DNA of 64,000 bases from Guadua angustifolia (GCA_036346375.1 CM070508.1:11898852-11962851); one strand, 5' to 3'. Positions 11,201 to 23,742 are shown, counted from the first letter of the stretch. Notes: generated by a model not told the origin, from the letters alone. Numbers and translations: made by a program.

Positions 11201-13359
11201 TTTGAATCCTTGTTCTAATAATTGGTCTAGCTATATTTTCTGCCATTTTTCTAGTGTACTATGTGTTGACTTCTGGAAACTTGCTAGAATCTGGTGAAGT
11301 ACATGTATGTAATACCAGGATTGGGAAGCCAACAATAAGAACGAGTAGAAATTTGATGGATGAAGGCGATGAATGTTGAGAGTAAAATGAGGAAGTAGAT
11401 GTTTAAGTATTGATAAAAAATCAAGTTACATCTTTATAAGGTCTTTCATGAAACATATTCTGTCCATGGTAGCAAGTGCCAGATTGCAATTACTTGGAGG
11501 ATGTATTAATCCTTGAAAGAAAAGCAGGTAAAAGTAAGTTTGTTGATTATCGAAGACATGAACAGCATTGGTATTATTTCAAAATTTTAGCTAATATTGG
11601 TTTATACTCTATTGAGTTGAATTTGCGAAATATCTTAGCAAATTAGATACAGCCAAGTTTCTTAAGTTTTTTGCTTTATGCTTCAAATATTTAAGCTACA
11701 TGCATTCTTTCTTACCATCTTGGGATGCCTACCAGACTGTATTACCAAGGTTTATCACACTGTCGCAGTGTAGATAATGCCCAAATTTAATCAGCCATGT
11801 GTTATTGTGCATCTCATTTTTTCTTAGTTCTGTGTTCAGACAGTTTTTATATTCAGTCACAGTACTCAACCACCCTTCTTGATTTCTGTTGTCACAGAGC
11901 ATCCCTGGCTTCAAAATGCTAAGAAAGCTCCAAATGTTCCTCTTGGAGAAATTGTAAAGTCAAGGCTGAAACAATTTTCAAGGATGAACAGATTCAAAAG
12001 AAGAGCTTTAAGGGTTTGAATCTTTCTCATGAAACTGATTTAGTGTGCTTCGATGCTAATCTTTTTTCTCAAGTCTACCTCGAAAATATATGTTTTACTG
12101 ATTAGAAGTGGTACTTGACCAGGTTATTGCTGATCACTTGTCAGCCGAAGAGGTTGAGGACATAAAGGACATGTTCAAGGTTATGGATACTGATAATGAT
12201 GGTATAGTCTCTTATGAAGAATTGAAGAACGGGATTGCAAAATTTGGTTCTCATCTTGCAGAATCTGAAGTGCAAATGCTAATTGAAGCTGTAAGTAATC
12301 TGAAGCACTTTGCTTGCTTGTTAGAGTGTTCAATCAGATTAAATGAGTCACCCTCTTTGGTCAAAGTTCATACTGAGTCACATAATTTCTGTTTTCTGCT
12401 AACTTTTATGTCTGATGCATAGTACTTTTGGTGTTCCATGAACCGTCAAGTTAGTGAAAGTGTCTGTTGTTTTATACCAGATGGAGGAAATGGTGCCTTT
12501 CTGCATTAGCTTGGTTCTTGGGACCTAGGAAAGTAGCAATAAGGGATCAATGACATAATCAAACTTTTACTTCCATGTCCACTAAGGACCTGTCCACTCT
12601 ACTCACTTTGTATGTTGCTTGAGATAAATTAGTACTAGGGCTTCGTGGTTAACTTGTTTATTTATACAGGCTGAATGTACATATCTCAGTGAGCTCGCTG
12701 AATTATTTATGATCATCCTTAATTTTTTGGGTCTTTAGGTTTATAATAAGACTATTGTATGTGATGTGAGAGTCAATTTTGAGAATTATGTGGTCCAAAT
12801 GGCTTGATTAGTGTAATATCCTCAAGTATTAACAAGAACAAGAAGTTGAAGATTTACATATCTGATCTTTTGTGGTTGGAAATTAGGTGGATACGAATGG
12901 TAGGGGAGCACTTGATTATGGTGAATTTTTGGCCGTCTCACTTCATTTACAAAGGATGGCAAATGATGAGCACCTTCGACGGGCCTTCCTATTTTTGACA
13001 AAGATGGCAATGGCTATATTGAGCCTGAGGAGCTTAAGGAGGCTCTGATGGAGGATGGGGCAGCTGATAGCATGGAAGTTGTGAATGACATATTACAAGA
13101 AGTTGACACCGACAAGGTTACGGTTGGCTTATGCTGATATATATAATAGCTGCAACCTTCGGATCTTATTCCTTTCCTTAGTAAGCATCTACTTTGATTG
13201 TATCTGCAGGATGGCAAAATTAGCTACGAAGAATTCGTAGCAATGATGAAGACTGGCACAGACTGGAGGAAAGCATCACGGCATTATTCAAGAGGACGTT
13301 TCAATAGCCTTAGCATAAGGCTTATGAAGGACGGATCGCTAAAACTGGGTAATGAGTAA
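8218..13359 (+). CDS. Calcium-dependent protein kinase, CPK13 type (seven exons, two frame breaks)
   Basis: A Ser/Thr kinase activated directly by Ca2+. Exons: 8218-8894, 10451-10594, 10675-10827, 11898-12013, 12123-12290, 12887-13116, 13210-13359, all with GT-AG introns and consistent phases. About 545 residues once two one-base breaks are allowed for. The N-terminus MGNCCRSP gives Gly2 for myristoylation and Cys4/Cys5 for palmitoylation, so plasma-membrane targeting is likely. The kinase domain starts near residue 71, with a GRGEFG loop, HRDLKPEN near 192 and DFG near 216. An autoinhibitory junction and four EF-hands follow (DTDNDG, DTNGRG, DKDGNG, DTDKDG). The C-terminus is LGNE. The whole matches the Arabidopsis CPK13 family. 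Anomalies: one extra G in 8340-8343 separates the acylation signal from the kinase frame, and one missing T in 12992-12996 breaks the frame before EF-hand 3. Every splice site is intact, so assembly error is as likely as a pseudogene. Confidence 0.92.
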
Positions 13360-15318
13360 AGTTGCTGACTTGCAGCTGGTGCTCTTACTCGGCTCATGTA
13401 AGTCTGGCCCTTGGGCACACTAAGCAGAGACCCTCTTCCTTTTTCTAATGATTATTTTGGCGGAAATCTAGATAGGTGGAGCGCCCCCTGATTGGCTTAC
13501 TCGCGTAAGTAGCTTTCCCGGTATCACTGGAGCACGCACTGAATGATGCACCAACCGCTGTGCGCCTGCTTGCTTGCCCCCAGTTTGATATCTCCTTCAC
13601 TGTACCAGATGCTAAGTGTTGTACAATATTTTGTTGTTTTCCTCAAATGCACTTTGTTGGTTTGGTGGATTCATTTTCATTGGTAAAGAACTAGATATGC
13701 CTAGTAGTATGCAGTGATTAGTATTGCAGCTTCAAGCCTTAATCTATACCGAAACAACATACTGTCAGAACTCAGAAGTAAAGAACAGAAAGCATCATGT
13801 AGCTACAACAATGTGTACAGTGCTACAGTATGGATGCCATTCTGTTTGCAGTCACGCTAGATTGTCTGACGGGACGCTGTTGTATTCCGGTACTCATTAG
13901 ATACTGATGCTACCAGAATTCAACCACGTGACAAAACTGGGTCAGGATTCCCTGCAGTTTGTCGCAGTAGAATTCAGAGGGATTTGTCTGGACTCGTTTG
14001 CTTGTTTGCAATCTAGTGTTTGGGGTTTAAACCTCACTGCTCTTCGGGGCATGTATTTGAATATCATGGGAAATTATTTGCCTTTTTTTTTCCGTCTCTC
14101 TGACTAATCATGTGTACTTTCAATTAACCCTCATCTACCAAAATCACAAGAGAAGGCGGCTTGTGTTAGCATTTTTTTTGTCTTTATTCTAAAATTGACA
14201 GAGATAAAAGAGAAGATCAAGAACGGGCTGGAGATGTAACAGGTGTTAGGTTCGGTGTTACTATAGGGAGCGACTAGACAATGGTATGTACGGTTGCAAC
14301 TGTGTAGCTACAGGTTTCGTGTAGTTTTATGACTAGTATATACTGTTGCAAGTTTTAGCAAGTTTCAACAAAACGTTTGAAAAGTTTCATATGTTAGTGT
14401 GTTCCTGTCAAAGTTTCAACGAGTTTTAGCTAAAAAGTTTCAATTAAGTTTCAACAAAAAAGTTTAAAGAAGTTGATAATTATCAACCAAAGGTTTCAAT
14501 AGGTTTTAACAAATTTCAACTTAAGTTATCAGAAATTTTCAGTGTATTTCGGTTAGCTTTTGAGCTCACATGTCTTACGACATTATTGCGCTGTTGAGAA
14601 GCCACTTGACATCGTTTGCCGTCAAAGCACTCTCTTCTTCGGCTCTGGCCAGACTACCACTGTCATCGAATCTGTGCTCGAGCTCCATGTTGAGCATCCA
14701 TCTGTCCTGAGATTCGGCTCGAGCTTTGTGTCACGGCGTCGAGCCGCTGAGCTGTGCCGTCGCTGGATGCGGTTGTCCGGAGTCGAGGGGTAGAGGAGAG
14801 CCTGGAGGACCATGTTGTTGGGGAGCGTGGTGATGAGATCCCACCCCTTCCCCACCACCAAAGCAGGGGATATGCCTGCGATCCCCATCACCAAAGCAGG
14901 GGATACGCCAGCTATCACGACAGAGCTCAACCTTTGGTGCTTGGCCTCAACTGTTCATCGGTATACCCAACCATGTTCTTGTACTCGCTCACGACGTACC
15001 TTGTGAAATCTCGACCCATCCATATGGATCCCAATCGGAAATAAACTTTCCAAACTAGGCCTCACTGTAGCGCGGGCGAGCCTGGGGCCACCCATTGCTT
15101 TGCCACTGCTAGTACGATGGCTAACCTGCGGCAATCCAACAATACTTGCCGCCGCACAAGGGCAAGCCCGCCACTTCACGTAGCCTATTGTTAGCTTCAC
15201 CAGCATGCCCGCTTGCTAGTGCTATTTGGGGGCGTTGGGTGGGGAATTAGCTTTTTCTGTGTGTTGGAGGTGATTTGTGTGGACAGAGGTGCAGTGCAGC
15301 CAGTCGTTTGATTGGTGG
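13360..15318. other. 3' flank of the CDPK gene and intergenic DNA
   Basis: The first few hundred bases are presumably 3'UTR; the end is not defined. 14325-14545 is a degenerate array of an AAGTTTCAAC-like word. 14555-15230 has moderate GC and short overlapping frames, including a 24-bp-scale repeat of 'atcaccaaagcaggggata' type near 14855-14905. No family is recognised. Confidence 0.45.
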
Positions 15319-15326
15319 ATTCGATG

Positions 15327-15811
15327 TAGGGGTGGCAATGGGGACCCGTTTCCCGATCCCCGGTGGGGAATTCCTCTATTAGGGGACGGGTATAGGAAGA
15401 AATCGTCATGATGGATAAACGGAAAATTATTCCTTGTCGGGGATGGCGGGGACGGGGACGGGGAATTTTTTTCCCCACGGGGACCCGGTTGGGGATCCAA
15501 ATTTAGTTTAGTTCAATTTGGTTATTAGATTGCAAACATATTCTCTAGCCCATCATATTCACATTTTCATAAACGGGACAATATAATCTTCAATGAATGC
15601 ATGTATTCTTTTTTTCCTTGTTTGTTGATATGATTTTAGAGTTAAAATGGCTATAAGAGCTCTTCTCTTGTGTGAAATTTTGGAATGGGGGATTGGGGGA
15701 TGGGGGGGATTTTTCTCCCGAGGGTGAACGGGACGGGACGGGAAAATTTTGGATCATGGGACGAGGACGGGAGGCACTCTCCGGCGGGGAATGGCCCCGT
15801 TGCCATCCCTA
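15327..15811. mobile_element. Non-autonomous hAT-type transposon, 485 bp
   Basis: The ends are inverted repeats: the left starts TAGGGGTGGCAATGGGG and the right, read in reverse, starts TAGGGATGGCAACGGGG. This is the TAGGG-TGGCAA type seen in hAT elements. An exact 8-bp direct repeat ATTCGATG flanks it (15319-15326 and 15812-15819), the hAT target-duplication length. The G-rich interior has no transposase. Confidence 0.85.
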
Positions 15812-15819
15812 ATTCGATG

Positions 15820-17616
15820 GTGCATGGCTATCCCATTTTTTGATATTGTGGTGCCTTTTTTTTCTCATTAAAAAAACTATCCTATGGTAATACCTTTGGT
15901 TCCTATTCTAACGGAATACCTTGTGGACATCCGATTGGAATTCTTAAATGCACCTGATCTCCCCTCTCTTTCACATTACCTCTTCCCTTCCTCATTTATG
16001 AGTCCCAATGGGACTCTTTGTGAGGCTCCGTTTCTCCCCTAATTTCGACCCCTTTTCATTTAAAAAAATTCCAATCCCACAACGAGCGCTAGCGACCGAT
16101 TCGTCGTTGGTGGTGGCAGATATAACATTGACTCACTTTGATTTGGTCCCTACGATGGTTGCGAGCGTGTGCATGGCCTTGCGGCGACACATCCTTCAAC
16201 TCCGCGAGTGCAGCATGGTTCGGGATACAAGGATCTGGCCACGGCTTCACGTGAGCACGACGGCCCCTCCACCTCCTCCTTTGACTCCGACGCCGCCCTC
16301 CTCCTCCTCCCTCCCCTCCTTCACCCCCGACTCTAGATCCAAGGTAGGTGGTGACGTGGTGTTTCTCCTCCAACTCGGATCCGGTGATAGGAGACAATGG
16401 CCCCGCTTGGGAAACATGGATCCAACGGTGGCGAGGCGCAAGCTTAGGCTTGAATTGAGGAAGAGAGAGATAGATGGAGGCTCAATGCTGAGCTAGAGCA
16501 CGGATTCAACGGTGAGCGATGTTGTTCGGCTACATAGCAGTAGCGATAGTTAAGGTCGGAGCTAGAGAAGAGGGTGTGTCGGCAGCGAACGGCGTCTGGC
16601 TGCCCTCAACAATGTGGTAAACCATCATAGCAGGTGAGCCAACTGAAATTTCTTGAAACTTGTTAAAATTTCGTGAAACTTGTTAGAATTCATCAATTGG
16701 AACTTATTGAAATTCATCAGTCAAAACTTGGTAAAATTTGAGTTCTAAAATCTGAAACTTGTTAAAAATTTAGCTTAGAATCTTTTAAAAACATGCGAAA
16801 CTCACTGAAACATGATCTCGAAACTTGTTGCTATATCGTTGTTTGTCTATTCTATTTTCTTCCGTTGCCTTTCTCAAGGTGGTCGCATTTATCGGGTGAG
16901 CTTTGAAAAAGGTACTACTGGATGGAGGCTGGAGCTGCTCGCATGAGCCAACAAGCCATGCAATTTTCAATTGTTCGATCAAAGAGTTTAATTGTAAATC
17001 AAGTGTTTTTCTCCCAAACTTTATGAACTAGAATTGAGTTTTGGGTATAAATGTTCTCGTCAGTAACTACTCATAGTTAAGGACTCCAACTTTGCAGATT
17101 CTGACTGTCTGTATTCCTGCCTTGAACACTGCTAGAACTTGATTTGTTTGCTAGTCAAATTTGTTCGTCTGTCATCTTTCCACTTTTTTTAAAAAAGTAT
17201 TAGGCTGATCAAGGCATTTCTTTTCCTCTTCAAAGGGTGATATCCCTTTCAGTAGCGAAACGTGGGCAAAAAGCAGGGGCCCAATTTCCAATCGATTTTT
17301 CTTGCAATTGCCCATGTTTGATGTTTCTACCCAAAATGGAGCCTCCAAAACACTAATCCAAGCACATATACCACAAGGTTAGAGGATTGGATCAAGGTTT
17401 AGCAATGGATCGATCCATCGGGCAAAGCTTAACAGGAGAACAGGCTCTTTTACGCTCTTTTCTTCTTCCGTTAGCAGTACCTTGCCTTGGACCTCCTCTT
17501 CCATGGAAGCAGCACAACGCTCCCCCTTCTTCAGATTTTTCCTTCTCTTCTTTCTATTTCCTCTCTTCCCTTGTCTACCTCGCCCACGACTTGAGCCTAT
17601 TTGTTTCGTGAGGATT
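15820..17616. other. Intergenic stretch, no supportable gene
   Basis: A GC-rich 16000-16500 segment has overlapping frames on both strands (longest 162 codons, +) with a proline/serine-rich low-complexity part and no recognisable domain. 16625-16800 is a degenerate 'gaaacttgttaaaatt' array. 17387-17611 has a short open frame without features. Confidence 0.45.
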
Positions 17617-17621
17617 CTATT

Positions 17622-18665
17622 TGTTGTCGGCGTATTCCACTGACAGCCGTGACCTCTGACCGGGTTTTGTTGGTGGGAGGCGTCTTCGTGGTAGCTAATC
17701 GAGGCGAAAACCCTAGAGGACTCAGCGGAGGTTTAGGCCTCTGAACTAGAAAGAACAAGTGATTTTTACCGAGTTCAGCCCCTTGTGAGAAGGGTAATAA
17801 CCTTACGTCTGCTAATTTCTTATGGGGTGTGTCGAACAAGTCTGAGTACTCGAGTTACAAGCGCATCCGCTAGCTTCTCTAGTATTGCTTGGTCGTGATC
17901 TAGGATCCGATCCCTTCCCATGCACCGAGGGCCCTTATATAGGCAGCTAGCAGGGTAGGTACAAGGAGGTCATCATCTTGATCTAAATACATTTAATGCT
18001 TCCTCTCGTGTTGTCCTGTTCCTCCACCTCATTAAATGCCTGCGTGCCCTTGCCGGTCCACGGATGGGACCCTTGTGAGTAGGTGAGGCGTCGGAGGAAT
18101 GGGCTTGCGAAACCCTTACTCTTGATAAATCTGCTATGGCGTGCTGCTGCTTCGACACAGACGGCAAGCAAGCCTTTGGCGAAGCCACCGTCGCCACCTT
18201 CTTGCCTTGCGGCGAAGCGGCTCGTCCTCGCCATTTCGCCGCCATCCACGCGATCGCGCCGGCGAGGCGTGCTCGCCCCTTGCTCAAGCCGGCGCCGTGG
18301 CCTGGCCGTGATCGCCGCCCGCAGCCACCACGTGGTCTGCGCCCGGCGGCAGCTAACATGCCGGGCGCCCGCGTGGACGCTGCCGCCGTGATCGCCATGG
18401 CGATTGGCGAAACTTTCGCCACTTTCGCCAGCGCAAACGCTGGCATGCGTGATCGCCGCCGATGGTGGCCGCCACGTGGTGGCGCCAGCGGCGTGCTGCA
18501 TGCGGCGCGCGCATGGATGGCGGCGTGATCGCTCCTGGCGATGCAACGCAATTGGCGCCAAAGCGGCGTCTTCGAAGCTCGTCACGGGCGCTACGTGGAC
18601 CGCACTTTATGCAGAGAGGGTACCTAGCGATAATATCTGAGCTTTTTAAAATTTGAAGGACAACA
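17622..18665 (-). repeat. LTR-like block (probable solo gypsy LTR)
   Basis: It starts TGTTGTC and ends GACAACA, the TG...CA geometry of an LTR. On the minus strand a TATA box (CCTATATAAGGG, reverse of about 17934-17943) has a GC-rich U3-like region upstream (17945-18600) and a 300-bp leader-like region downstream, as expected for a minus-oriented LTR. The flanks CTATT and AATAG are inverted rather than direct, so there is no target duplication, and the inverted match extends to 12 bp (17617-17628 against 18659-18670). A TIR element is the alternative. The open frames in the GC-rich part are not genes. Confidence 0.5.
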
Positions 18666-18670
18666 AATAG

Positions 18671-19441
18671 CAAACTTTTAATCTAGATTGTAACAATCTG
18701 GAGACCAGATTGTAGCAATCCTACAATCCACCCTTCCTTAGCTTTCCTCAGCTTTTTTTTGGCAAAAGACCACAGTACCCATCCAATTTCAACCAAAATT
18801 ACCCACAATTGCCCCTAGCTTTCCCTAGCTTTCACGGTTGAGCCCAACCCGCATCTGTTCAACGTTCAATCTGCACATCCAAGCATTTGCGTGTCCATCG
18901 CCATGAAACGTGCTTTTCAACAAACATTTGCAAACGATCATACCATCAAGGAACGTATGTGATGTCAGAATACTTCTTTTCTCTAACGAAGACACAAGCA
19001 AATCAACGCATGCAATGCAAGCAAAACAGGTGAAAATAAGGCAACAAAACAGGTGCGAAAAAATGAAAATAAGGCAACAAAACAGGTCGAGGGTACTATA
19101 GACTTTTGTCAAGCAGAAACAGCAATCCAAACACAATATAATCTAGGTTACCAAAAAGCCATGAGCTTTTCAACCACCAGCTTTTTAACAATCTAACTTT
19201 TACAATCCAGCTTATAAAAGCTGCTTTCCACAATCCCCAACTGAAACAAACATGCCCTTCATGGCAACTCCGGCTACTACCTCCTACAGTGGCACAAGCA
19301 AGAGAGGCGGGGTACGGTGAGGCAGCAACTAGGGTCTAGGGAAGAGAGACAATAATCATAAGTAGAGAACTGGAGCAATGGTTAGGAGTTAGGAGGGGTC
19401 AGGCCATCAGGGAGAAAAAAAGTGCTGTTGACTTGTAGTGC
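18671..19441. other. Intergenic stretch with MITE-like remains
   Basis: It contains short inverted phrases ('acaatctggagaccagattgt' near 18690) and an end-like phrase 'gaaacaaacatgccc' near 19242, typical of degraded MITEs. Short tandem copies of 'aaaataaggcaacaaaacagg' lie near 19030-19085. No gene is seen. Confidence 0.4.
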
Positions 19442-19444
19442 TTA

Positions 19445-19723
19445 GGGCATCCGCAATGGTTAAAGATAATTGCTCTCTATAGTAAGATCTATATCATCTA
19501 TATACCATGCTATAGTAAACCCTTGCAATGGTGAATCTATATAGATGTCTATAGCTATTTTTAATTAATAGAGTGATCTCTCTCTTTCTTCATTTAATTA
19601 ATAGACAATCTACAGATCTATAGATAGCAGCGCGCTCTCTCTTCATTTAATTGCTTGCCATATAAGATAGATGCTGATATGAACTTCTTATAGATAGTTG
19701 ACTAGGCACCATTACGGATGCCC
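19445..19723. mobile_element. Tourist-like MITE, 279 bp
   Basis: The terminal inverted repeats are GGGCATCCGCAATGG at the left and CCATTACGGATGCCC at the right. Direct TTA repeats at 19442-19444 and 19724-19726 flank it, matching PIF/Harbinger target duplications. The interior is AT-rich with no coding capacity. Confidence 0.85.
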
Positions 19724-19726
19724 TTA

Positions 19727-20629
19727 GCGTGGGCTAGCTATTATACCGGTAGAGTTTGTAATATCTTTCGGGTGCCCTATATTACACTTTAACTCGTGTA
19801 GAAAGTACCTCTGTTACCCATTCTTTAAACGTTTGGTACCAACTTAATATATAAAACTTTTTACCATCCTTATGAGTACCAAAATATAAAAGTTAACAGG
19901 AGGACTCGATCACGGTAAGATCATTACCAACCACACTTTAGACAGAAATAGAATCAATGTCCTCTCCTTTCTCAAGTTCTCCTTTTCTCAACTTAGGCTC
20001 TGTTGGGTATATGAGATCTCAAATTTATAGGATAAAATAAAGTGAATTAAGTTTATATTTTTGGTCTAAAATATAAACAAAATGATTCTATCTAAACACT
20101 CTTAATGTACCCACAGCTCTAACTCTACGGATCTGATGGAGTTAGGAATACCCAATTCCACCAGATCTGTACGCTAAAATTGTACCAAACACACCCTTAA
20201 TTTTCTGAAGGACCAATAGAGTGGAGATCAGTGTCGAAGTCGCGTAAAGATAGTCAAATAAACGTATCAAGCTTTCTCCCTTTCTCACAGAAAAGAGAAA
20301 AAGAAAAAAAAACTTATGGAGGAATGAGCTAGTATCACTCATCTTGTCACCAACCTGGACCGAAGATGGACTGTTTGCCGGTACGTACGGTCATCTTTTC
20401 TCAATCGCCTTTCGGGTGCAGCTTTCTTCGGAACCCTAAATTCCACCGTCAATTAGGATCCATCAGCTCGAGTAAGTACTAAGCAACCATGACTCAGTAA
20501 GCTTCCTTCTAGAGGCACTTTACCCCTTAGTCCACAACTACCGCGACAACGAAATCTCCGGTGCGACGTCCTTCGTTCACGGAGGCGCGCCTAATCCGGG
20601 CGGGCTATAGCCTATACTAGGAAATTTTC
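19727..20629. other. Intergenic stretch, nothing supportable
   Basis: AT-rich to 20350, then mixed composition. Phrases near 20000-20210 ('aatacccaattccaccagatc') resemble degraded MITE ends, but I could not define two termini. Confidence 0.4.
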
Positions 20630-21560
20630 CGCGGCGTAACACGCCGCGCGTGTCGTTTTTTCGAAGAAAAAACGTTTTTTTGTAACGTTTAATTTTTTAA
20701 ATCGTCGAAATAATGAGCGAAACGGAAGAAAAATAGAGAGATAGAGTTGTAGAAATATCTCTTTCGACGAATTATTTGGAAAATATTGGAGGCCGAGCTG
20801 GAAAACCGCGGCGAGGAAAAAGTCTAGAGGGAAAAGGGTGAAAAATTATTAGAGATGACAACCTTCTTTTGTCGAGCTTAACACTCTATGTGTTCGCGGA
20901 GTAATAATACATGTTTTAAAAAATATTAGAGATCGACGTGTTCGCGGAGTAATAATACATGTTTTAAAAAATATCAGAGATCGAGATGGGAAATCGAGCT
21001 GGGAAAAAAAAAGTCTAGAGATAGAGTTGCACAAATATTTCTGGCGACGAAAACCTTTTTTTTCGGGGAAAACGGAGAAAGGACATGTTTTAAAAAATAT
21101 TAGAGACTCGCGGTGTAACACGCCGTGCGTGTCGTTTTTTCATAGGGATTTCTTTTTTCGGCGGCGTTTTATTTTTTAAATCGTTGAAATAATGAGTGAA
21201 ACGGGGAAAAAAGTAGAGAGATAGAGCTGTAGAAATATCTCTTTCGACGAATTATTTGGAAAATATTGGAGACCGAGTTAGAAAACCGAGGTGAGGAAAA
21301 AGTCTAGAGGGAAAAGGGCATTATTAGAGATAACAACCTTCTTTAGTCGAGTTTAACTCTCTACGCGTTCACGGAGTAATAATACATGTTTTAAAAAATA
21401 TCAGAGACCGACGCGTTCATGGAGTAATAATACATGCTTTAAAAAATATTAGAGATCGAGATGGGAAATCGAGGTGGGAAAAAAGTCTAGAGATAGAGCT
21501 GCACACTTATTTCTAGTGACAAAAACATTTTTTCCCGAGAAAAACGGAGAAAGAACCTAG
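20630..21560. repeat. Tandem duplication with a period of about 480 bp
   Basis: Copy 1 runs from about 20630 and copy 2 from about 21112. Both open with a palindromic GCGTAACACGC-type stretch followed by 'gtgtcgttttttc', then share 'aatgagcgaaacgg'-type, 'ctctttcgacgaattatttgg', 'aaaagtctagag' and 'ggagtaataatacatg' phrases in the same order. Within each copy the last phrase plus 'ttttaaaaaatat' is itself repeated two or three times. No coding sequence; the family is unknown. Confidence 0.65.
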
Positions 21561-21753
21561 GCGTAAAGAGCAAGGATCTGAATGTTACGTTTTTGGACCT
21601 GTCCGCTATCCTTAAAATTAGAAAAGGACTTGTTTGCGATTTAAATTTAACGGGAGGTTCTTTTCGTAAAATAACGCACGAGGGACCCGAACACGAATTT
21701 AGAGGAAAAAAATCTTCCTCTCATAAAAAATCACGAAGGACTTATTCGTAATT

Positions 21754-21870
21754 TACAAAAAGACCAAATCCGAAAAAAATTTTTGAGCCGAGTCGGCCGG
21801 CCGGCTCGAGCCGAGGCTCAAACGGCCCTGGTGCCGCGAATGCTTCAGCCTTTAGGAAAGGCATTATTCC
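21754..21870. repeat. Second copy of the left-edge hairpin repeat
   Basis: It matches 1-120 in phrase order, including arms TTTGAGCC and GGCTCAAA at 21782-21789 and 21805-21812 around a GC-rich palindromic core. It directly follows the tandemly duplicated block, so both may belong to one larger uncharacterised element. Confidence 0.55.
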
Positions 21871-23700
21871 CTTGCAGAACTTCACTTCGTCATCCATTTT
21901 GCAGTTTCAACCTTTTTTTTCTTCTCTCTAGCCATGCCGCCACGTACGAGTAAACCTCTAGCGCTTTATAACAAGGGAGATATTAGCGCTCGGACGTCCG
22001 ATCACTGTTCATCTCATTGGACACCTCTAGCAATATTTTTTTTCTAAGTGTTCAACATTTTTTTCCGACGCATCCAATATCCGTTTACTGTAGCGAATTT
22101 CACTGTTTGTCGAAGGAAAATGTTGCACATGTTGGTAAGAAATATTGCACGTATATAAAAAATATTGCAGTGTATCCGAAAATTTCGAACGTCCGGACAC
22201 AAGTCATTAGGTTATAACAAACCAAAGTATCACACAATTATATGCTGTGTACAATCCATGCCCTCTTAAAATACGTACCTCGCACCGTGTTCAAAACTGT
22301 TTGGAACGCAGGAATTGAAAACCATAGAAATAGAGTGTTACGTATAATAAAAATCCCACGAGAATTCGAAACACAGAAACAGGAGAGTAAATCAATTTGG
22401 ATAGTGCATAGGAAATAAACGCATGAATTTTGGAGAGAGGGTAGAGAGAGAAAGGACAAGGGTGCATTGGACTTCTCAACATCCGTTTGTTTGGGTTTTT
22501 TCTCAGTTTAAAAGTCATAATGTTGAAATTTAAACAAAATGGTGGTTTTTTTACGGGGCTTTTTCAAAAACCATGAGCTCCTACATAACTAAAAGCCAAA
22601 AACCATTGAAGAGATATATTTTAGCTTATTGAAGGTTGGTTTTGGATCAATAGTGCTAAAGTTAGGGCAAAACTATTCACATCTACTACGTATAAAAACA
22701 GATTGCTTTTAAACTAATTTAGCAAAAAAAGCTGACTTTAAACTATAATCCAAAAAGTCAAGTAGGATTTCAAAGGTTTTTTTTTTCAAAAAGTTTAACC
22801 CCCTACTAGCTTTCCCATGAAATTAGAGCATAGGAATTTAGCAACCTCATTTCTACGTTCCCAAAAGGCACCATACGGAGAAAAAAAAACCTAAGAAATT
22901 GAAATCCTCGAAAATCTCTATAAAACACCTGCGATCCGAAGTGGCCCTTGGAGCGCAGAAATTACAAAGCCTTTTCAAACGGCGCCTAATTCTTAGTCAC
23001 CCGAATGTACGGTTGCACAGCTTATACGTACGCTAGTGTCTTCAGGAAGACAAAAAACTTGAATTTATAACGCTCAGCAAAGCTGAAGCAGCTGTAGTTG
23101 GAATTGTAAGGTAGGGTAGGGTAGGAAAGGTACGCGGCCGAGTGCCTCGGCAGATCTGGCGTCGCCGTTTCGATCCGCCGTCGCATTCGGTTGTCACGAG
23201 CACATAGAATCCCCAGCGGGGCAGTGCGAGAAGGACAATGTCCAGTTGGGGGTACGCGGGGAGCGCTCCAGCGCAACAGCGACTGACAATAATGGCAGCT
23301 CTTCGCATCAGATCGGGCTCCTCCTACCTGAAACTTAGGCTTTTCTTGGCTTTTTGTATTATTTTTAATTGTAGATCTTATATTTCTAAACATAGCAAGT
23401 AATCAGTATGAATGTAATTTTAAAAATAGTTTTTTGGCATTACCTGCTATGTTTGGGCAGCATGGCAAAAATCTGCCATATTCGGGTACCTCGATAAGTC
23501 CTACTTTACGGTGCCGTCTTGTCGAACTACCCCACCACAACAACAACCTTGTCAAGTGCCCGTGCCACGGCATCTATGTTGCCGCGCCTGTGATGTTTGG
23601 CACTTACCTAATCACAGTTCTCTATCTCTATCTTTATATATGAGTCACCTACTGATATTTTCGTAGTGAGCGAAGATGTTAATTTTATAATTAAGTTCGT
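21871..23700. other. Intergenic stretch upstream of the DYRK gene
   Basis: 22280-22960 contains phrases of degraded MITEs ('gtttggaacgcaggaatt' at the left, 'ccttttcaaacggcgcc' at the right) but no clean terminal repeats or target duplication. 23020-23400 has short frames without domains. No gene can be supported. Confidence 0.4.
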
Positions 23701-23742
23701 GAGTTTAGACTTGTAATTGTAAACAGAAGGAGAGAGAGAGGA

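Noticed and set aside
17973..18585. Open frames of up to 200 codons on both strands in GC-rich DNA
   Set aside because: Several overlapping frames on both strands are open at once because stop codons are rare at this GC content; no domain is recognisable and the block looks like an LTR U3.
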